DNA of 64,000 nucleotides from Fusobacterium sp. SYSU M8D902 (GCF_040199715.1 NZ_JBEFNA010000001.1:124001-188000); one strand, 5' to 3'; positions 1-9,019 are shown, counted from the first letter of the stretch. Numbers and translations are program-made. Notes: generated by a model not told the origin, from the sequence alone.

Positions 1-282
1 CGGAATTATCCATTCCACCTTATACTTTAATTTGGGATCACTCACTTCAAAAGCATCATCTAAATTAAAGACAATTTTTTCATCTGTATCATCACTAAAA
101 AACTCTCTCAAATTAGTTCCCAATCCCTCTAAAATATCTGCAAGATTAGTTATAGATGGTGACGTCAAATCTCTTTCCACCTGTGATATAAAACCTTTTG
201 ATAGCTCACAACGACTTGCTAGTTCATCTTGAGTTAAATATTTTTCCTGTCTTAATCTTTTTATTTTTTTTCCTATCTCCAT
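1..282 (-). CDS. XRE-family regulator with C-terminal cupin (partial)
   Basis: Reading leftwards from an ATG at 282 gives 94 residues that run off the window edge. Residues 1-60 form a lambda-repressor-like helix-turn-helix (LTQDELASRCELSKGFISQV, then SPSITNLADILEGLGT). After it the sequence looks like the start of a small cupin sensor domain (FEVSDPKLKYKVEW). Proteins of this layout (PuuR/SinR-like HTH plus cupin) sense a small ligand and repress transport or amine catabolism genes. The target cannot be seen. A GAGGGAG ribosome site lies 6 bases before the ATG, and a promoter sits at 313-341. Confidence 0.85.
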   Translation of the reverse strand, partial: MEIGKKIKRLRQEKYLTQDELASRCELSKGFISQVERDLTSPSITNLADILEGLGTNLREFFSDDTDEKIVFNLDDAFEVSDPKLKYKVEWIIP

Positions 283-312
283 TTTTTATCTCCCTCAATC
301 CTCAGTATATAT

Positions 313-341
313 AGTATATTCTATTTATCGCTAAAAATCAA
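313..341 (-). promoter_or_regulatory. Promoter of the XRE-cupin gene
   Basis: On the minus strand TTGATT (341-336) and TATACT (318-313) are 17 bases apart, about 30 bases before the ATG at 282. Fits a housekeeping sigma-70 site; found by eye. Confidence 0.55.
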
Positions 342-368
342 TTGGAACCATAAAAATGGAAAATTCTA

Positions 369-2483
369 CTATAATCTAAACAATAGATCATAATATGTAG
401 GAATAGGCCATACAGTTTTGTCTACCAATAGCTCTAATGCATCTACAACTACTCTCATCTCATTCAGTACAGGAACAAGTGTTGAATGATAATAACAAGC
501 TCTCTCATACTCATCAGCTATGCTCATAGCTTTTTTCAATCCTTCATTTAGCTCTGTTATTGTATTTTTTAACTGATTCTTAAATCCAATTACTTTTATC
601 AAGTGTTCCTTATCAAACTGAATAAAATCCTCCTCTTGAAGAGCCTCTCTAACACTATTAATCATCTGAGAAATATTAGTTATATACTTTATGATACAAG
701 GGTATATCTCATTTCTTGCCATTCTTATAGCTGTTGAAATCTCTATATTTGTCTGTTTATTATATCTGTCACTGTATACTTTAAATCTTGAATACAATTC
801 ATTTCTTGAAAGTACTCCATTTCTTTCAAAAAGTTCCACAGTCTCTTCTCTAATGTATACTGGAATACCCTCTACTGTATTCTTTAAATTTGATAGTCCC
901 AATTCTTGAGCCTTCACTATCCAAGAGTTTTCATACCCATTTCCATTGAATATTATTCTCTTATGAAGATTATATCTCTCTTTTATCAATTTTATTACAT
1001 ATTTATTTATATTCTTAGTTGGATCTGTCTTTTCTAAAACATCTGCATACTCTTTTAAAATATCTGCTACAATTGTATTTATCATAAATACAGGTGTTGA
1101 AGCAGAGGCACTAGATCCAGGCATTCTAAATTCAAATTTATTTCCTGTAAAAGCAAAAGGAGATGTTCTATTTCTATCTGATAAGTCTTTAGCTATTTTA
1201 GGTATTCTAACTCCCATATCAATTGTCTCTGTAGTATCTGCAGATTCCATAAAATCAGCTTTTCCTATATTTTCAAACAACTCTTGTAACTGTTCTCCTA
1301 AGAATATAGAGATTACAGCTGGAGGAGCTTCGTGTCCACCTAATCTATGATCATTTCCCGGTGTTGCTGTACATGCTCTTAAAACATCTGCATATCTATC
1401 AATACCCTCTACTACAGCCATAGTATATAAAAGGAATTGTAGATTGTCAGGAGTCAAATTATCTGGATCAAATAAGTTTATTCCTGTATCTGTTGCTAGA
1501 GACCAGTTACAGTGTTTTCCAGATCCATTTACACCTTGGAATGGTTTTTCATGTAACAATGCTGCTAATCCATGTCTATTTGCCACTTTTTTTATTGTAT
1601 CCATAGCTAAATGGTTCTGATCTACAGAAACATTTGCTGTTGTAAACATAAGTGCTATCTCAAACTGGTTTGGTGCTACTTCATTGTGTTTTGTCTTTGC
1701 CATTACTCCCAATTTCCAAAGTTCAGAGTCAAGCTCTGACATAAATACTTCAACTCTCTCTTTTATTGTTCCATAGTAATGGTCATTCATCTCCTGCCCT
1801 TTTGGTGGAAGATTTCCAAATAGTGTTCTTCCTGCTAAGGCTAAATCCTGTCTTCTATCCCAAAACTCTTTCTCTACTAAAAAATACTCTTGTTCTACCC
1901 CTAAAGTTACATTTATATGTTTTGTATCATAATCTCCTAATAACTTTTGAATTCTTAAAGCTTGTGATTCAACTGATTTTATCGATCTTAAAAGAGGAAC
2001 TTTTTTATCAAGGGCTTCTCCATTATATCCTACAAATGCAGTTGGAATATATAGAGATTTTGTTACCCCTTCCCCTTTTATAAACATAGGAGAACTTGTA
2101 TCCCAAGCTGTATATCCACGTGCTTCAAATGTTGATCTTAATCCACCATTTGGAAACGAAGATGTATCAGCTTCACCTTTTATTAGATCTTTTCCAGAAA
2201 ATTGAGACATAATTGTCCCTTCAGAAGTGACAGAAATGAAAGATTCGTGCTTTTCAGCAGTTAATTCAGTAAGTGGTTGGAACCAGTGAGTAAAATGTGT
2301 TGCTCCTTTTTCAGTTGCCCAGCTTTTCACAGCATTAGCTATGACATCTGCAACCTCCAAAGACATCTCAGCATCTCCTAATTGGACAGCTTTAAACTTC
2401 TTGAATATAGAGCTCGGCACCCTGCTCTTTAACTCAAGTTCTGAGAAATAATTAACACCAAATATTTCTAGCATTGTGTTCAT
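369..2483 (-). CDS. glnN: Glutamine synthetase type III
   Basis: ATP-dependent ligation of ammonia to glutamate in the cytoplasm, the main nitrogen assimilation step. The 704-residue length suits GSIII (about 700-730), far longer than GlnA of types I/II (about 450). Visible GSIII motifs are NGSGKHCNWS (substrate and metal region), GGHEAPPAVISIFLG and NRTSPFAFTGNKFEFRMPGS. I chose the ATG at 2483 because AAGGAGGA precedes it; an in-frame start 13 codons upstream has no such site and would sit in the leader. It is monocistronic, with its own promoter divergent from the pts operon. No clear terminator was seen after the stop. Confidence 0.96.
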   Translation of the reverse strand: MNTMLEIFGVNYFSELELKSRVPSSIFKKFKAVQLGDAEMSLEVADVIANAVKSWATEKGATHFTHWFQPLTELTAEKHESFISVTSEGTIMSQFSGKDLIKGEADTSSFPNGGLRSTFEARGYTAWDTSSPMFIKGEGVTKSLYIPTAFVGYNGEALDKKVPLLRSIKSVESQALRIQKLLGDYDTKHINVTLGVEQEYFLVEKEFWDRRQDLALAGRTLFGNLPPKGQEMNDHYYGTIKERVEVFMSELDSELWKLGVMAKTKHNEVAPNQFEIALMFTTANVSVDQNHLAMDTIKKVANRHGLAALLHEKPFQGVNGSGKHCNWSLATDTGINLFDPDNLTPDNLQFLLYTMAVVEGIDRYADVLRACTATPGNDHRLGGHEAPPAVISIFLGEQLQELFENIGKADFMESADTTETIDMGVRIPKIAKDLSDRNRTSPFAFTGNKFEFRMPGSSASASTPVFMINTIVADILKEYADVLEKTDPTKNINKYVIKLIKERYNLHKRIIFNGNGYENSWIVKAQELGLSNLKNTVEGIPVYIREETVELFERNGVLSRNELYSRFKVYSDRYNKQTNIEISTAIRMARNEIYPCIIKYITNISQMINSVREALQEEDFIQFDKEHLIKVIGFKNQLKNTITELNEGLKKAMSIADEYERACYYHSTLVPVLNEMRVVVDALELLVDKTVWPIPTYYDLLFRL

Positions 2484-2586
2484 TAAAAAAATCCTCCTTA
2501 TTTTTATAAAATTAAATAACAATTCTTTTGCTTTTTAACTTTTTGAATAACTTTTATAACTACACTGTTTAATTTTATTAATAGAA

Positions 2587-2615
2587 ATTTTAGCATATGT
2601 TCATAATATAATCAA
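2587..2615 (-). promoter_or_regulatory. Promoter of glnN
   Basis: Minus-strand TTGATT (2615-2610) and TAAAAT (2592-2587) are separated by 17 bases, about 100 bases before the glnN start. No recognisable nitrogen-control operator was seen. Confidence 0.5.
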
Positions 2616-2659
2616 CATCTTTTTTCTCATAAATTTATATTTTTTATTTATCAAAAAAA

Positions 2660-2688
2660 TTGAAAAAAAATTCAAAATAAGTTATAAT
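2660..2688 (+). promoter_or_regulatory. Promoter of the ptsI operon
   Basis: TTGAAA (2660-2665) and TATAAT (2683-2688) with a 17-base spacer, 40 bases before the ptsI ATG. Confidence 0.6.
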
Positions 2689-2727
2689 TTTAATTAGTTA
2701 TATAGGATTAAAAGGGGTGCTTTTTTA

Positions 2728-4461
2728 ATGGAATTTTTATCGGGCAAATGTGCTTACGAAGGTATAGTTATTGGGGAGATTTACGTAGAGAAAGATACTT
2801 ATTTAGAACCTGAAAAAGAAATTGTTTCTTTTGATGAAATTTCAACTGAATTGCAAAGATTTCAAGAATCCTTAAAAAAAGCTGAGCTATCTCTAGTAGT
2901 TCTAAAAAATGATTTAGATGGAAAAATCGATAAAAAAGAACTTTCAATGATAGATGCTCATATTCTACTGTTAAGAGATCCTTTATACATTTCTGATATA
3001 AAAAAATGTATTCAAAACAAGCAAAAAAAATCAGAATATGCTATAATTGAAACTACAGAAAAATTTATTAAACTTTTTGAGAATATAGACAGTCCTATAT
3101 ATAGACAGAGAGGATTGGATATTAAAGATGTTTGTAACAGACTCCTAGATACTCTTAAAAGTGAAAACGAAGGATATAAAAACTTTCATAATAAAATTTT
3201 AATAACTAAGGAGATCTACCCTACAAAGTTACTAAAATTACATAGAGATGGCATACATATCAAGGGGATTATAATGGAGTATGGTGGTGAAACTTCACAC
3301 GTTGCTATTTTAGCAAAAGCTCTTAAAATTCCTACTCTTATGGGTGTTGCTGATATCTTTAGCCACAATTGGAGTGAAACAGTTATCTTAGATACTACTG
3401 AAGAAGCTGGATATGTTATTACCAACCCTAATAATGAAGATATTCTTAATTACGAGTTTAAACAAAGAGAATTCAAAGAGAGATTGAAGACAATTAAAGA
3501 TAATAGTTATCTTCCTTCTGTTACAAAAGATGGTGTTCCTATAAATTTATATCTAAATCTAGGGGATAGTAACCACCATAAATTAAAAGAAGTTGATAGA
3601 AGTAAGGTGTCTGGTGTTGGACTTTTAAGAACTGAATTACTCTATATGAACAGATCTAAATTTCCTTCTGAAGATACACAATTTAAGATTTATAAAGATG
3701 TTTTAAAAGACTTTTCAAAAGAACAACCTATTATTATCAGAACTCTTGATATTGGTGCTGATAAACAACTTTCCTATTTTCAAATGCAAAATGAAACCAA
3801 TCCATTTTTAGGTTTACGTGGAATTAGATTTTCATTGGAGAACAAGGAGATCTTTAAAACTCAACTTAGAGCTATTCTAAGACTATCTGCTGAAAAAAAT
3901 ATAAAAATAATGTACCCTATGATCACTTCTATTTTGGAAGTTAGGGAGGCTAATAGTATTTTAAATGTAGCTAAGTCTGAATTGAAAAATGAAAATATCC
4001 CATTTAATGAGAATATTGAAGTTGGTATTATGGTTGAAGTTCCATCTGTTGTCATGATGGCTGAGGCTTTTGCTAAAGAAGTAGATTTTTTTAGTGTTGG
4101 AACAAATGATCTGACACAATATATATTAGCTACTGACAGGCTATCTGAAACAGTTAACAACCTTTATAGTGGTTATAATCCTGCAGTTTTACGTGCTATT
4201 TACCATTTGAAAAAAGCAGCAGATAAATACAACAAAAAAATCTCTGTCTGTGGTGAACTAGCTAGTGAATCTAAGGCTATTGTAGCTCTTTTGAGTATGG
4301 GAATTAAAGATTTAAGTATGGTTGAAACATCTATTCTACACGCTAAATTTTTAATAAGAAATCTTAATTATAAAGAGATTCAAGATATTCGAGATTCTAT
4401 TTTAGAGTGTGATTCAGCTGAAGAAGTTGAAAATATTCTAAAAAAACATATTAATTTTTAA
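2728..4461 (+). CDS. ptsI: PTS enzyme I (PEP-protein phosphotransferase)
   Basis: Takes phosphate from PEP and passes it to HPr, feeding all PTS sugar permeases, including the one at 29.9-32.9 kb. The 577 residues match the usual 570-575. The N-terminal HPr-binding helices are followed by the swivelling phosphohistidine domain with GGETSHVAILAKAL, where His191 is the phosphorylated residue. The C-terminal PEP-binding barrel has RGIRFSL, the signature DFFSVGTNDLTQYILATDR, and a Cys in SVCGELAS. First gene of ptsI-ptsH-ispH-rpsA with short gaps. The order I-H is reversed relative to the ptsH-ptsI of Bacillus and E. coli. Confidence 0.97.
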   Translation: MEFLSGKCAYEGIVIGEIYVEKDTYLEPEKEIVSFDEISTELQRFQESLKKAELSLVVLKNDLDGKIDKKELSMIDAHILLLRDPLYISDIKKCIQNKQKKSEYAIIETTEKFIKLFENIDSPIYRQRGLDIKDVCNRLLDTLKSENEGYKNFHNKILITKEIYPTKLLKLHRDGIHIKGIIMEYGGETSHVAILAKALKIPTLMGVADIFSHNWSETVILDTTEEAGYVITNPNNEDILNYEFKQREFKERLKTIKDNSYLPSVTKDGVPINLYLNLGDSNHHKLKEVDRSKVSGVGLLRTELLYMNRSKFPSEDTQFKIYKDVLKDFSKEQPIIIRTLDIGADKQLSYFQMQNETNPFLGLRGIRFSLENKEIFKTQLRAILRLSAEKNIKIMYPMITSILEVREANSILNVAKSELKNENIPFNENIEVGIMVEVPSVVMMAEAFAKEVDFFSVGTNDLTQYILATDRLSETVNNLYSGYNPAVLRAIYHLKKAADKYNKKISVCGELASESKAIVALLSMGIKDLSMVETSILHAKFLIRNLNYKEIQDIRDSILECDSAEEVENILKKHINF

Positions 4462-4481
4462 GTACAGGAGATTTTTTTATT

Positions 4482-4751
4482 ATGAAAAGTAAAATAGTTG
4501 AAATAAAAAACAAAGCTGGATTACATGCAAGACCCTCTTCTCTTTTTGTACAATTGGTTACAGAGTACGATTCAGATATTACAGTAAAATGTGATGATGA
4601 AGAGATTAACGGAAAGAGTATAATGGGGCTTATGCTACTAGCTGCTGAACAGGGTAGAAAACTTGAGCTTATTGCTGATGGCCCTGACGAAGATGAGATG
4701 CTAGAAGCACTAGTTGATCTTATTGAAGTAAAAAAATTTAACGAGGATTAA
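4482..4751 (+). CDS. ptsH: HPr phosphocarrier protein
   Basis: Small cytoplasmic phosphocarrier (89 residues) that accepts phosphate from enzyme I and gives it to sugar-specific IIA proteins. His15 lies in the motif KAGLHARPSS. The Gram-positive-type regulatory site is also present: Ser46 in INGKSIMGLMLL, the residue that HPr kinase modifies in organisms using catabolite control through HPr. Whether this organism has the kinase cannot be seen here. The gene follows ptsI by 20 bases with AGGAG before its ATG and is followed by ispH after 4 bases. Confidence 0.97.
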   Translation: MKSKIVEIKNKAGLHARPSSLFVQLVTEYDSDITVKCDDEEINGKSIMGLMLLAAEQGRKLELIADGPDEDEMLEALVDLIEVKKFNED

Positions 4752-4755
4752 AATA

Positions 4756-5625
4756 ATGGAGATAATTAGAGCTAAACACATGGGATTTTGCTTCGGTGTA
4801 AGTGGAGCTATCAATATCTGTAATAAGATTTCTGAAGATGAGAGTAATTTTGGAAAGAGAACATATATTTTAGGTATGTTAGTTCATAATGAGCATGTAG
4901 TTAAAAACTTGGAGGAGCAAGGTTTTAAAATAGTTGAAGAGAGTGCAATTTTAGAAGGAAGAGATGAACTGCAAGAGGGAGATATTGTAATTATTAGAGC
5001 TCATGGAACCTCTGAAAAAATCTTCCAGATTCTAAAAGATAAAAAGGTAGAGATACATGATGCAACTTGTGTTTTTGTAACACAAATTAGAAAAACACTT
5101 GTAGAAATGGAAAAAAAAGGGTATGATATATTATTTATAGGAGATAAAAATCATCCTGAAGTAAAGGGAATTGTCTCTTTTGGTAAAAGGGTAACTATTT
5201 GTAATGATTTAGAAGAATTACTAAGTATAACTCTTGATCCTAATAAAAAATATTGTCTTCTTACTCAAACAACATTAAATAAGAAAAAGCTTGAAAAAAT
5301 TAAAAGTTACATAAAAGAAAATTATTCAAATGTAGAGATATTAGATAAAGTCTGTGGAGCTACACAGGTGAGACAAGAGGCAGTGGAAGAATTGGCTCAA
5401 ATAGTTGACTTGCTAATTGTCATAGGTGGTAAAACTAGTTCTAATACTAAAAAATTGTATGATATCGCTACTAGCTACAATCCTAATACATATCTTATTC
5501 AAGATGAAACTGACTTGAAAAAAGAGTGGTTTCAAGGAAAGGAAAAGATCGGTATTACAGCTGGAGCCTCAACACCGGAAGAAATAGTAATTAAAATAGA
5601 AAACCAAATAAGGGGGATTCATTAA
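4756..5625 (+). CDS. ispH: 4-hydroxy-3-methylbut-2-enyl diphosphate reductase
   Basis: Last enzyme of the MEP isoprenoid pathway, a [4Fe-4S] reductase forming IPP and DMAPP. The 289 residues carry the three conserved cluster cysteines: Cys12 (MGFCFGV), Cys105 (DATCVFV) and Cys200 (KVCGATQ). The His motifs (LVHN, RAHG, NHPEVKG) are also present. The stop and the next start overlap as TAATG, so ispH is translationally coupled to the S1 gene. In many clostridia these two are one fused protein; here they are separate frames. Confidence 0.96.
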   Translation: MEIIRAKHMGFCFGVSGAINICNKISEDESNFGKRTYILGMLVHNEHVVKNLEEQGFKIVEESAILEGRDELQEGDIVIIRAHGTSEKIFQILKDKKVEIHDATCVFVTQIRKTLVEMEKKGYDILFIGDKNHPEVKGIVSFGKRVTICNDLEELLSITLDPNKKYCLLTQTTLNKKKLEKIKSYIKENYSNVEILDKVCGATQVRQEAVEELAQIVDLLIVIGGKTSSNTKKLYDIATSYNPNTYLIQDETDLKKEWFQGKEKIGITAGASTPEEIVIKIENQIRGIH

Positions 5626-7250
5626 TGTACAATAATAACGAAAATTATGATGAATTTGAAGCTCTGCTAAACGAATACTTACCAGCAGAGGAAAAAACAA
5701 GGGTAAGAGCTACTGGTATCATAGCACAAAGAGATAGAAACTTTGCTTATCTTGATGTTCAAGGACAACCTACTAGTGTTAGAGTAAAAAACGAAGAACT
5801 TTCAGCTTATAATATAGGTGACGAGGTCGAAATTCTTTTAGTTGGAGAAACAGAAGATGGTGAGTTCATCATTGGTTCTAGAAAAAGAATTGATATGGAA
5901 AATAGTCTAAAACAATTAGAAGATGCTTTTGAGAAAAAAGAGATAGTAACTGGTAAAATTGTTAGAAGAATTAAAGGTGGATATATGGTAGAAGCTTTAT
6001 TCCATCAAGGATTCTTACCTAACTCTCTATCTGAAATAAATATGAAAGATGGAGATAGTTTTATAGGTAAAGAGGTACAACTTCTAATAAAAGATATACA
6101 ATTAGATAAAGATAAAAAATCTAAGAAAATAACTTTCTCAAGAAAGGATATAACTCTTCAAAAAGAAGAGCAAGAGTTTTCTCAATTAAAAGTGGGAGAT
6201 GTTGTTGAGGCAGTTGTAACTGATATTTTAGATTTTGGTTTATCTGTTAAGATAGGTCATTTGAGAGGTTTTGTTCATATTTCTGAAATCTCTTGGAAAA
6301 AACTAGAAAAACTTACTGATGAGTTCAAAAAAGGAGATATAATCAAAGGACAGATAATATCTCTTGAAGCTGAAAAGAAAAATATAAAACTTTCAATAAA
6401 AGCTTTAACTAGAAATCCTTGGGAAGTTACTGCTGAAACTGTTGGTATAGATTCAGTTGTAGAAGGTAAAGTTACTAAATTACTTCCTTATGGAGTTTTT
6501 GTTGAAATAGCTGATGGAGTAGAGGGACTTATCCACATGTCTGACTTTACTTGGAATAAAAAGAGAGTAAATCTTGGAGAGTTTGTACAAGTTGGAGATA
6601 CTGTTAAAGTTAGAGTTCTTGAGTTTGTTCCTGAAGAGAGAAAATTAAAATTAGGAATCAAACAACTTCATGAAAATCCTTGGGATTCTGCTGAAGAGAG
6701 ATTCGCTATAGGTAAAGAGTTATCTGCAAAAGTTTTAGATGTTAAACCTTTTGGATTATTTGCAGAAGTTGAGCCTGGTGTTGATGTGTTTATACACCAA
6801 TCAGATTATAATTGGCAAGGAGAAGCTGCTAAAAAATTCTCAGTTGGAGATACTGTTACTTTTAAAGTAATTGAACTAAATTTAGATGATAACAAAATCA
6901 AAGGAAGTATTAAAGCTTTAACTAAGAGTCCTTGGGAATTAGCTCTTGAAAACTACAAAGTTGGACAAACTATTGAAAAAGAGATTAAAAATATAATGGA
7001 CTTTGGATTATTTGTAAACTTAAGCAAGGGTGTTGATGGATTTATTCCAGCACAAATGGCTTCTAAAGATTTTATAAAAAATCTAAAAGATAGATTTAAA
7101 GTTGGAGATAAAATTAAAGCTCAAATAGTTGAAATAGATAAAGATAAACAAAGAATAAAACTTTCAGCTAAAAAAATAGAGTTAGAAGAAGAGAAGAGAG
7201 AAAATCAAGAACTTCTTTCTAAATATGGAACTTCATCTACTGAAGAATAA
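5625..7250 (+). CDS. rpsA: 30S ribosomal protein S1
   Basis: RNA-binding protein that helps load mRNA on the 30S subunit. The 541 residues form a string of S1 beta-barrels. The first two (about 20-90 and 105-175) are degenerate. Four later ones, starting near 190, 275, 362 and 447, show the typical G-x-V and FG(L/V)FV(E/N) patterns, separated by repeated linkers such as NPWE, NPWD and SPWE. The start ATG shares a base with the ispH stop; GGGGGAT just before it lies inside ispH. Length and domain number match the six-domain Gram-negative form better than the short Firmicute one. Operon ends here at a terminator. Confidence 0.93.
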   Translation: MYNNNENYDEFEALLNEYLPAEEKTRVRATGIIAQRDRNFAYLDVQGQPTSVRVKNEELSAYNIGDEVEILLVGETEDGEFIIGSRKRIDMENSLKQLEDAFEKKEIVTGKIVRRIKGGYMVEALFHQGFLPNSLSEINMKDGDSFIGKEVQLLIKDIQLDKDKKSKKITFSRKDITLQKEEQEFSQLKVGDVVEAVVTDILDFGLSVKIGHLRGFVHISEISWKKLEKLTDEFKKGDIIKGQIISLEAEKKNIKLSIKALTRNPWEVTAETVGIDSVVEGKVTKLLPYGVFVEIADGVEGLIHMSDFTWNKKRVNLGEFVQVGDTVKVRVLEFVPEERKLKLGIKQLHENPWDSAEERFAIGKELSAKVLDVKPFGLFAEVEPGVDVFIHQSDYNWQGEAAKKFSVGDTVTFKVIELNLDDNKIKGSIKALTKSPWELALENYKVGQTIEKEIKNIMDFGLFVNLSKGVDGFIPAQMASKDFIKNLKDRFKVGDKIKAQIVEIDKDKQRIKLSAKKIELEEEKRENQELLSKYGTSSTEE

Positions 7251-7269
7251 TATTTTTAGTTAAAAATAG

Positions 7270-7316
7270 ATAGTGTATCAGGATTTCTTATATGAACCCT
7301 GATACACTATTTTTTC
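7270..7316 (+). terminator. Rho-independent terminator after rpsA
   Basis: Perfect 13-bp stem (ATAGTGTATCAGG with its complement), 15-base loop, then TTTTTT. Confidence 0.9.
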
Positions 7317-7423
7317 ATAAAACTCTTTTTCCAATACTTTTTTTTGTAACCTTTTAGACATAATTAAGTTGTATAATCAAAACATAATAAATCTTTCCCC
7401 AAGATATTTTAATATAGATTAGT

Positions 7424-7457
7424 AAAAATAACAGATCCAAAAGGTCTGTTATTTTTA
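7424..7457. terminator. Bidirectional terminator after yqeC-mocA
   Basis: A 12-bp stem (AAAAATAACAGA with complement) closing a short loop; A-rich and T-rich flanks let it work on both strands. On the minus strand it ends the YqeC-MocA transcript. The 107 bases between this and the previous terminator hold no gene I can support. Confidence 0.75.
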
Positions 7458-7473
7458 TTTTCTTCACTTTTTA

Positions 7474-8742
7474 TCAAAAACTATTTATTTCATCATACTC
7501 CTCTGGCGTATCTATATCCATAAACTCTATCTTTCTAGAAAATTCAACATATACTACCATTGCAGATCTTTTTATAACCTCTCTTCCTCCTACATCTCCA
7601 GAAAGAGATAACAACTCGCTTTTTTTACTCTCTGGAAAAAATACTGGTGAAAAATTTTCTCCTTGAGCCTTTGGAATAGTTATATATCCATATCTTTGAA
7701 AATTATAATAAAGTTTAAGTATGCTCTCTTTTGATAGTAATGGCTGATCTCCAGTAAAAAAAACTACTCCCTCTCCTTGAGAGTTTTTTATTCCCAATTT
7801 TATACTTTCACTCTGTCCAAAACTAGCTTTTAAATTCTCTAAATACGTAAAATTATATAGTTCTGTTATCCTCTTTATCCACTCCTCTCTTCCACAGACA
7901 TAGACATTATAAAATGGTAAGTTACTCAATTTATCCAATGTGTAACCTAAAATTGTAGTATCTCTATAAGGAAGTTTTAACTTATCTTGACCCATTCGTT
8001 TAGAAAAACCTGAAGCCATAACAATAGCATCTGTGGGTTTAAATTTAAATATATTTTTCTCCTTAACAGAACCTAGAATAAATTCATATGTAGCATTTAA
8101 TTGATTACAAATTTTCAAAGCTAATGAAAATTTCTCAAGATATTTCTTCCCGTCAATTCCATTGAGAAATATATATTTTTTTCCTGATGAGTAATTTTTA
8201 AAAAACTCTCCCTTTTGTATATAGTCAATAATGAATTTTTCCGTTGCTCTCTCTCCTATAAAATTATAAAAATTATCTTTAAATATCTCAAATCTATGTA
8301 TATTCTCCTCTTTTAACTCCAGCTCTCCTATATCTAAATTAACAACTCCTATTACTTTGGTTGTTATTGTAGGGATACAAGGTTCATAACTGTTCCAAGA
8401 TTTCAATATCTTTCTCTTTGCTCCATCACCCTCAATTAGAACAAAGTCAAAATTATTTTTGATATTCATTATCTCCTCTTCAGATAACCCCTCTATCTTT
8501 CCATCTATAATTTTTTTACCATAAACATAGATATTTTTAAACTCTCCTTTTATTCTTTTTCCTTCAACGACTAACTCCTCAAAATTTTCTCTCTCTGGAA
8601 CAAATATCTTGGTAGTTGTAGTCACTAGTACTCTCCCAATTTTAGCTAACTCTCTTGCTAAAAAAAACATCAAAGAACTCTTTCCTCCAGCTCCTGTAAT
8701 TGTAATTATATCGTCTTTTTTTATATCTAATCCTTCTAACAT
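7474..8742 (-). CDS. YqeC-MocA fusion, molybdenum hydroxylase accessory protein
   Basis: Two domains in 422 residues. Residues 1-230 match YqeC, the putative accessory protein of selenium-dependent molybdenum hydroxylases. They include the P-loop GAGGKSSL near 17-24, TTTTKIF at 41-47 and EGDGAKRK. Residues 238-422 are a MocA/MobA-type NTP transferase (VMASGFSKRMGQDKLKLP, then FFTGDQPLL and a late GDVGGREVI), which attaches CMP to molybdopterin in the family. The fusion puts both maturation steps on one chain. No hydroxylase structural gene is nearby. The ATG follows GGAAATG-rich sequence with a weak ribosome site. Divergent from met genes. Confidence 0.88.
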   Translation of the reverse strand: MLEGLDIKKDDIITITGAGGKSSLMFFLARELAKIGRVLVTTTTKIFVPERENFEELVVEGKRIKGEFKNIYVYGKKIIDGKIEGLSEEEIMNIKNNFDFVLIEGDGAKRKILKSWNSYEPCIPTITTKVIGVVNLDIGELELKEENIHRFEIFKDNFYNFIGERATEKFIIDYIQKGEFFKNYSSGKKYIFLNGIDGKKYLEKFSLALKICNQLNATYEFILGSVKEKNIFKFKPTDAIVMASGFSKRMGQDKLKLPYRDTTILGYTLDKLSNLPFYNVYVCGREEWIKRITELYNFTYLENLKASFGQSESIKLGIKNSQGEGVVFFTGDQPLLSKESILKLYYNFQRYGYITIPKAQGENFSPVFFPESKKSELLSLSGDVGGREVIKRSAMVVYVEFSRKIEFMDIDTPEEYDEINSF

Positions 8743-8813
8743 CTCACATTTCCTTTGTTTTTCTTATATTGTAAAACATTAAAAAAAAATAGTCCATATT
8801 TTTTAAAAATATA

Positions 8814-8842
8814 TTGACAATTCTGTAAAAAAGTTATATTAT
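8814..8842 (+). promoter_or_regulatory. Promoter of the metNIQ leader
   Basis: TTGACA (8814-8819), 17-base spacer, TATTAT (8837-8842); transcription would begin about 12 bases before the SAM aptamer. Confidence 0.75.
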
Positions 8843-8860
8843 AACTCTAATAAGAAATAA

Positions 8861-8990
8861 CCATCAAGAGAAACTGAGGGACTGGCCCAGAGATGTTTCA
8901 GCAACCTGCCCAATGGTGTGGTGCTAATTCCAGACAGATGGATAGAACTAGTCGTGTACAAAGTCTATTAAATCTCTAATTCCTTGATGG
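8861..8990 (+). ncRNA. SAM-I (S-box) riboswitch
   Basis: Conserved S-box blocks occur in order: ATCAAGAG, GAGGGACTGGCCC, GCAACC and GGTGCTAATTCC. A closing P1 helix pairs CCATCAAG (8861-8868) with CTTGATGG (8983-8990). Known members bind S-adenosylmethionine and stop transcription of methionine genes; the genes downstream encode the methionine importer, as expected. The region between the last conserved block and P1 is long for the class and contains the 5' arm of the terminator. Confidence 0.93.
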
Positions 8991-9008
8991 CATTAGAGAT
9001 TTTTTTTA
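8971..9008 (+). terminator. Riboswitch-linked terminator
   Basis: AATCTCTAAT (8971-8980) pairs with ATTAGAGATT (8992-9001), followed by a T run. The loop contains the 3' strand of the S-box P1 helix, so P1 and this hairpin compete or form a pseudoknot. Confidence 0.85.
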
Positions 9009-9019
9009 TAGGAGGAAAA

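Noticed and set aside
1766-2083. Open frame on the plus strand inside glnN
   Set aside because: Antisense to a clear gene, low-complexity Leu-rich product and no ribosome site.
8984-9019. Earlier in-frame start for metN
   Set aside because: It lies inside the riboswitch terminator; the ATG at 9020 has a strong AGGAGG.
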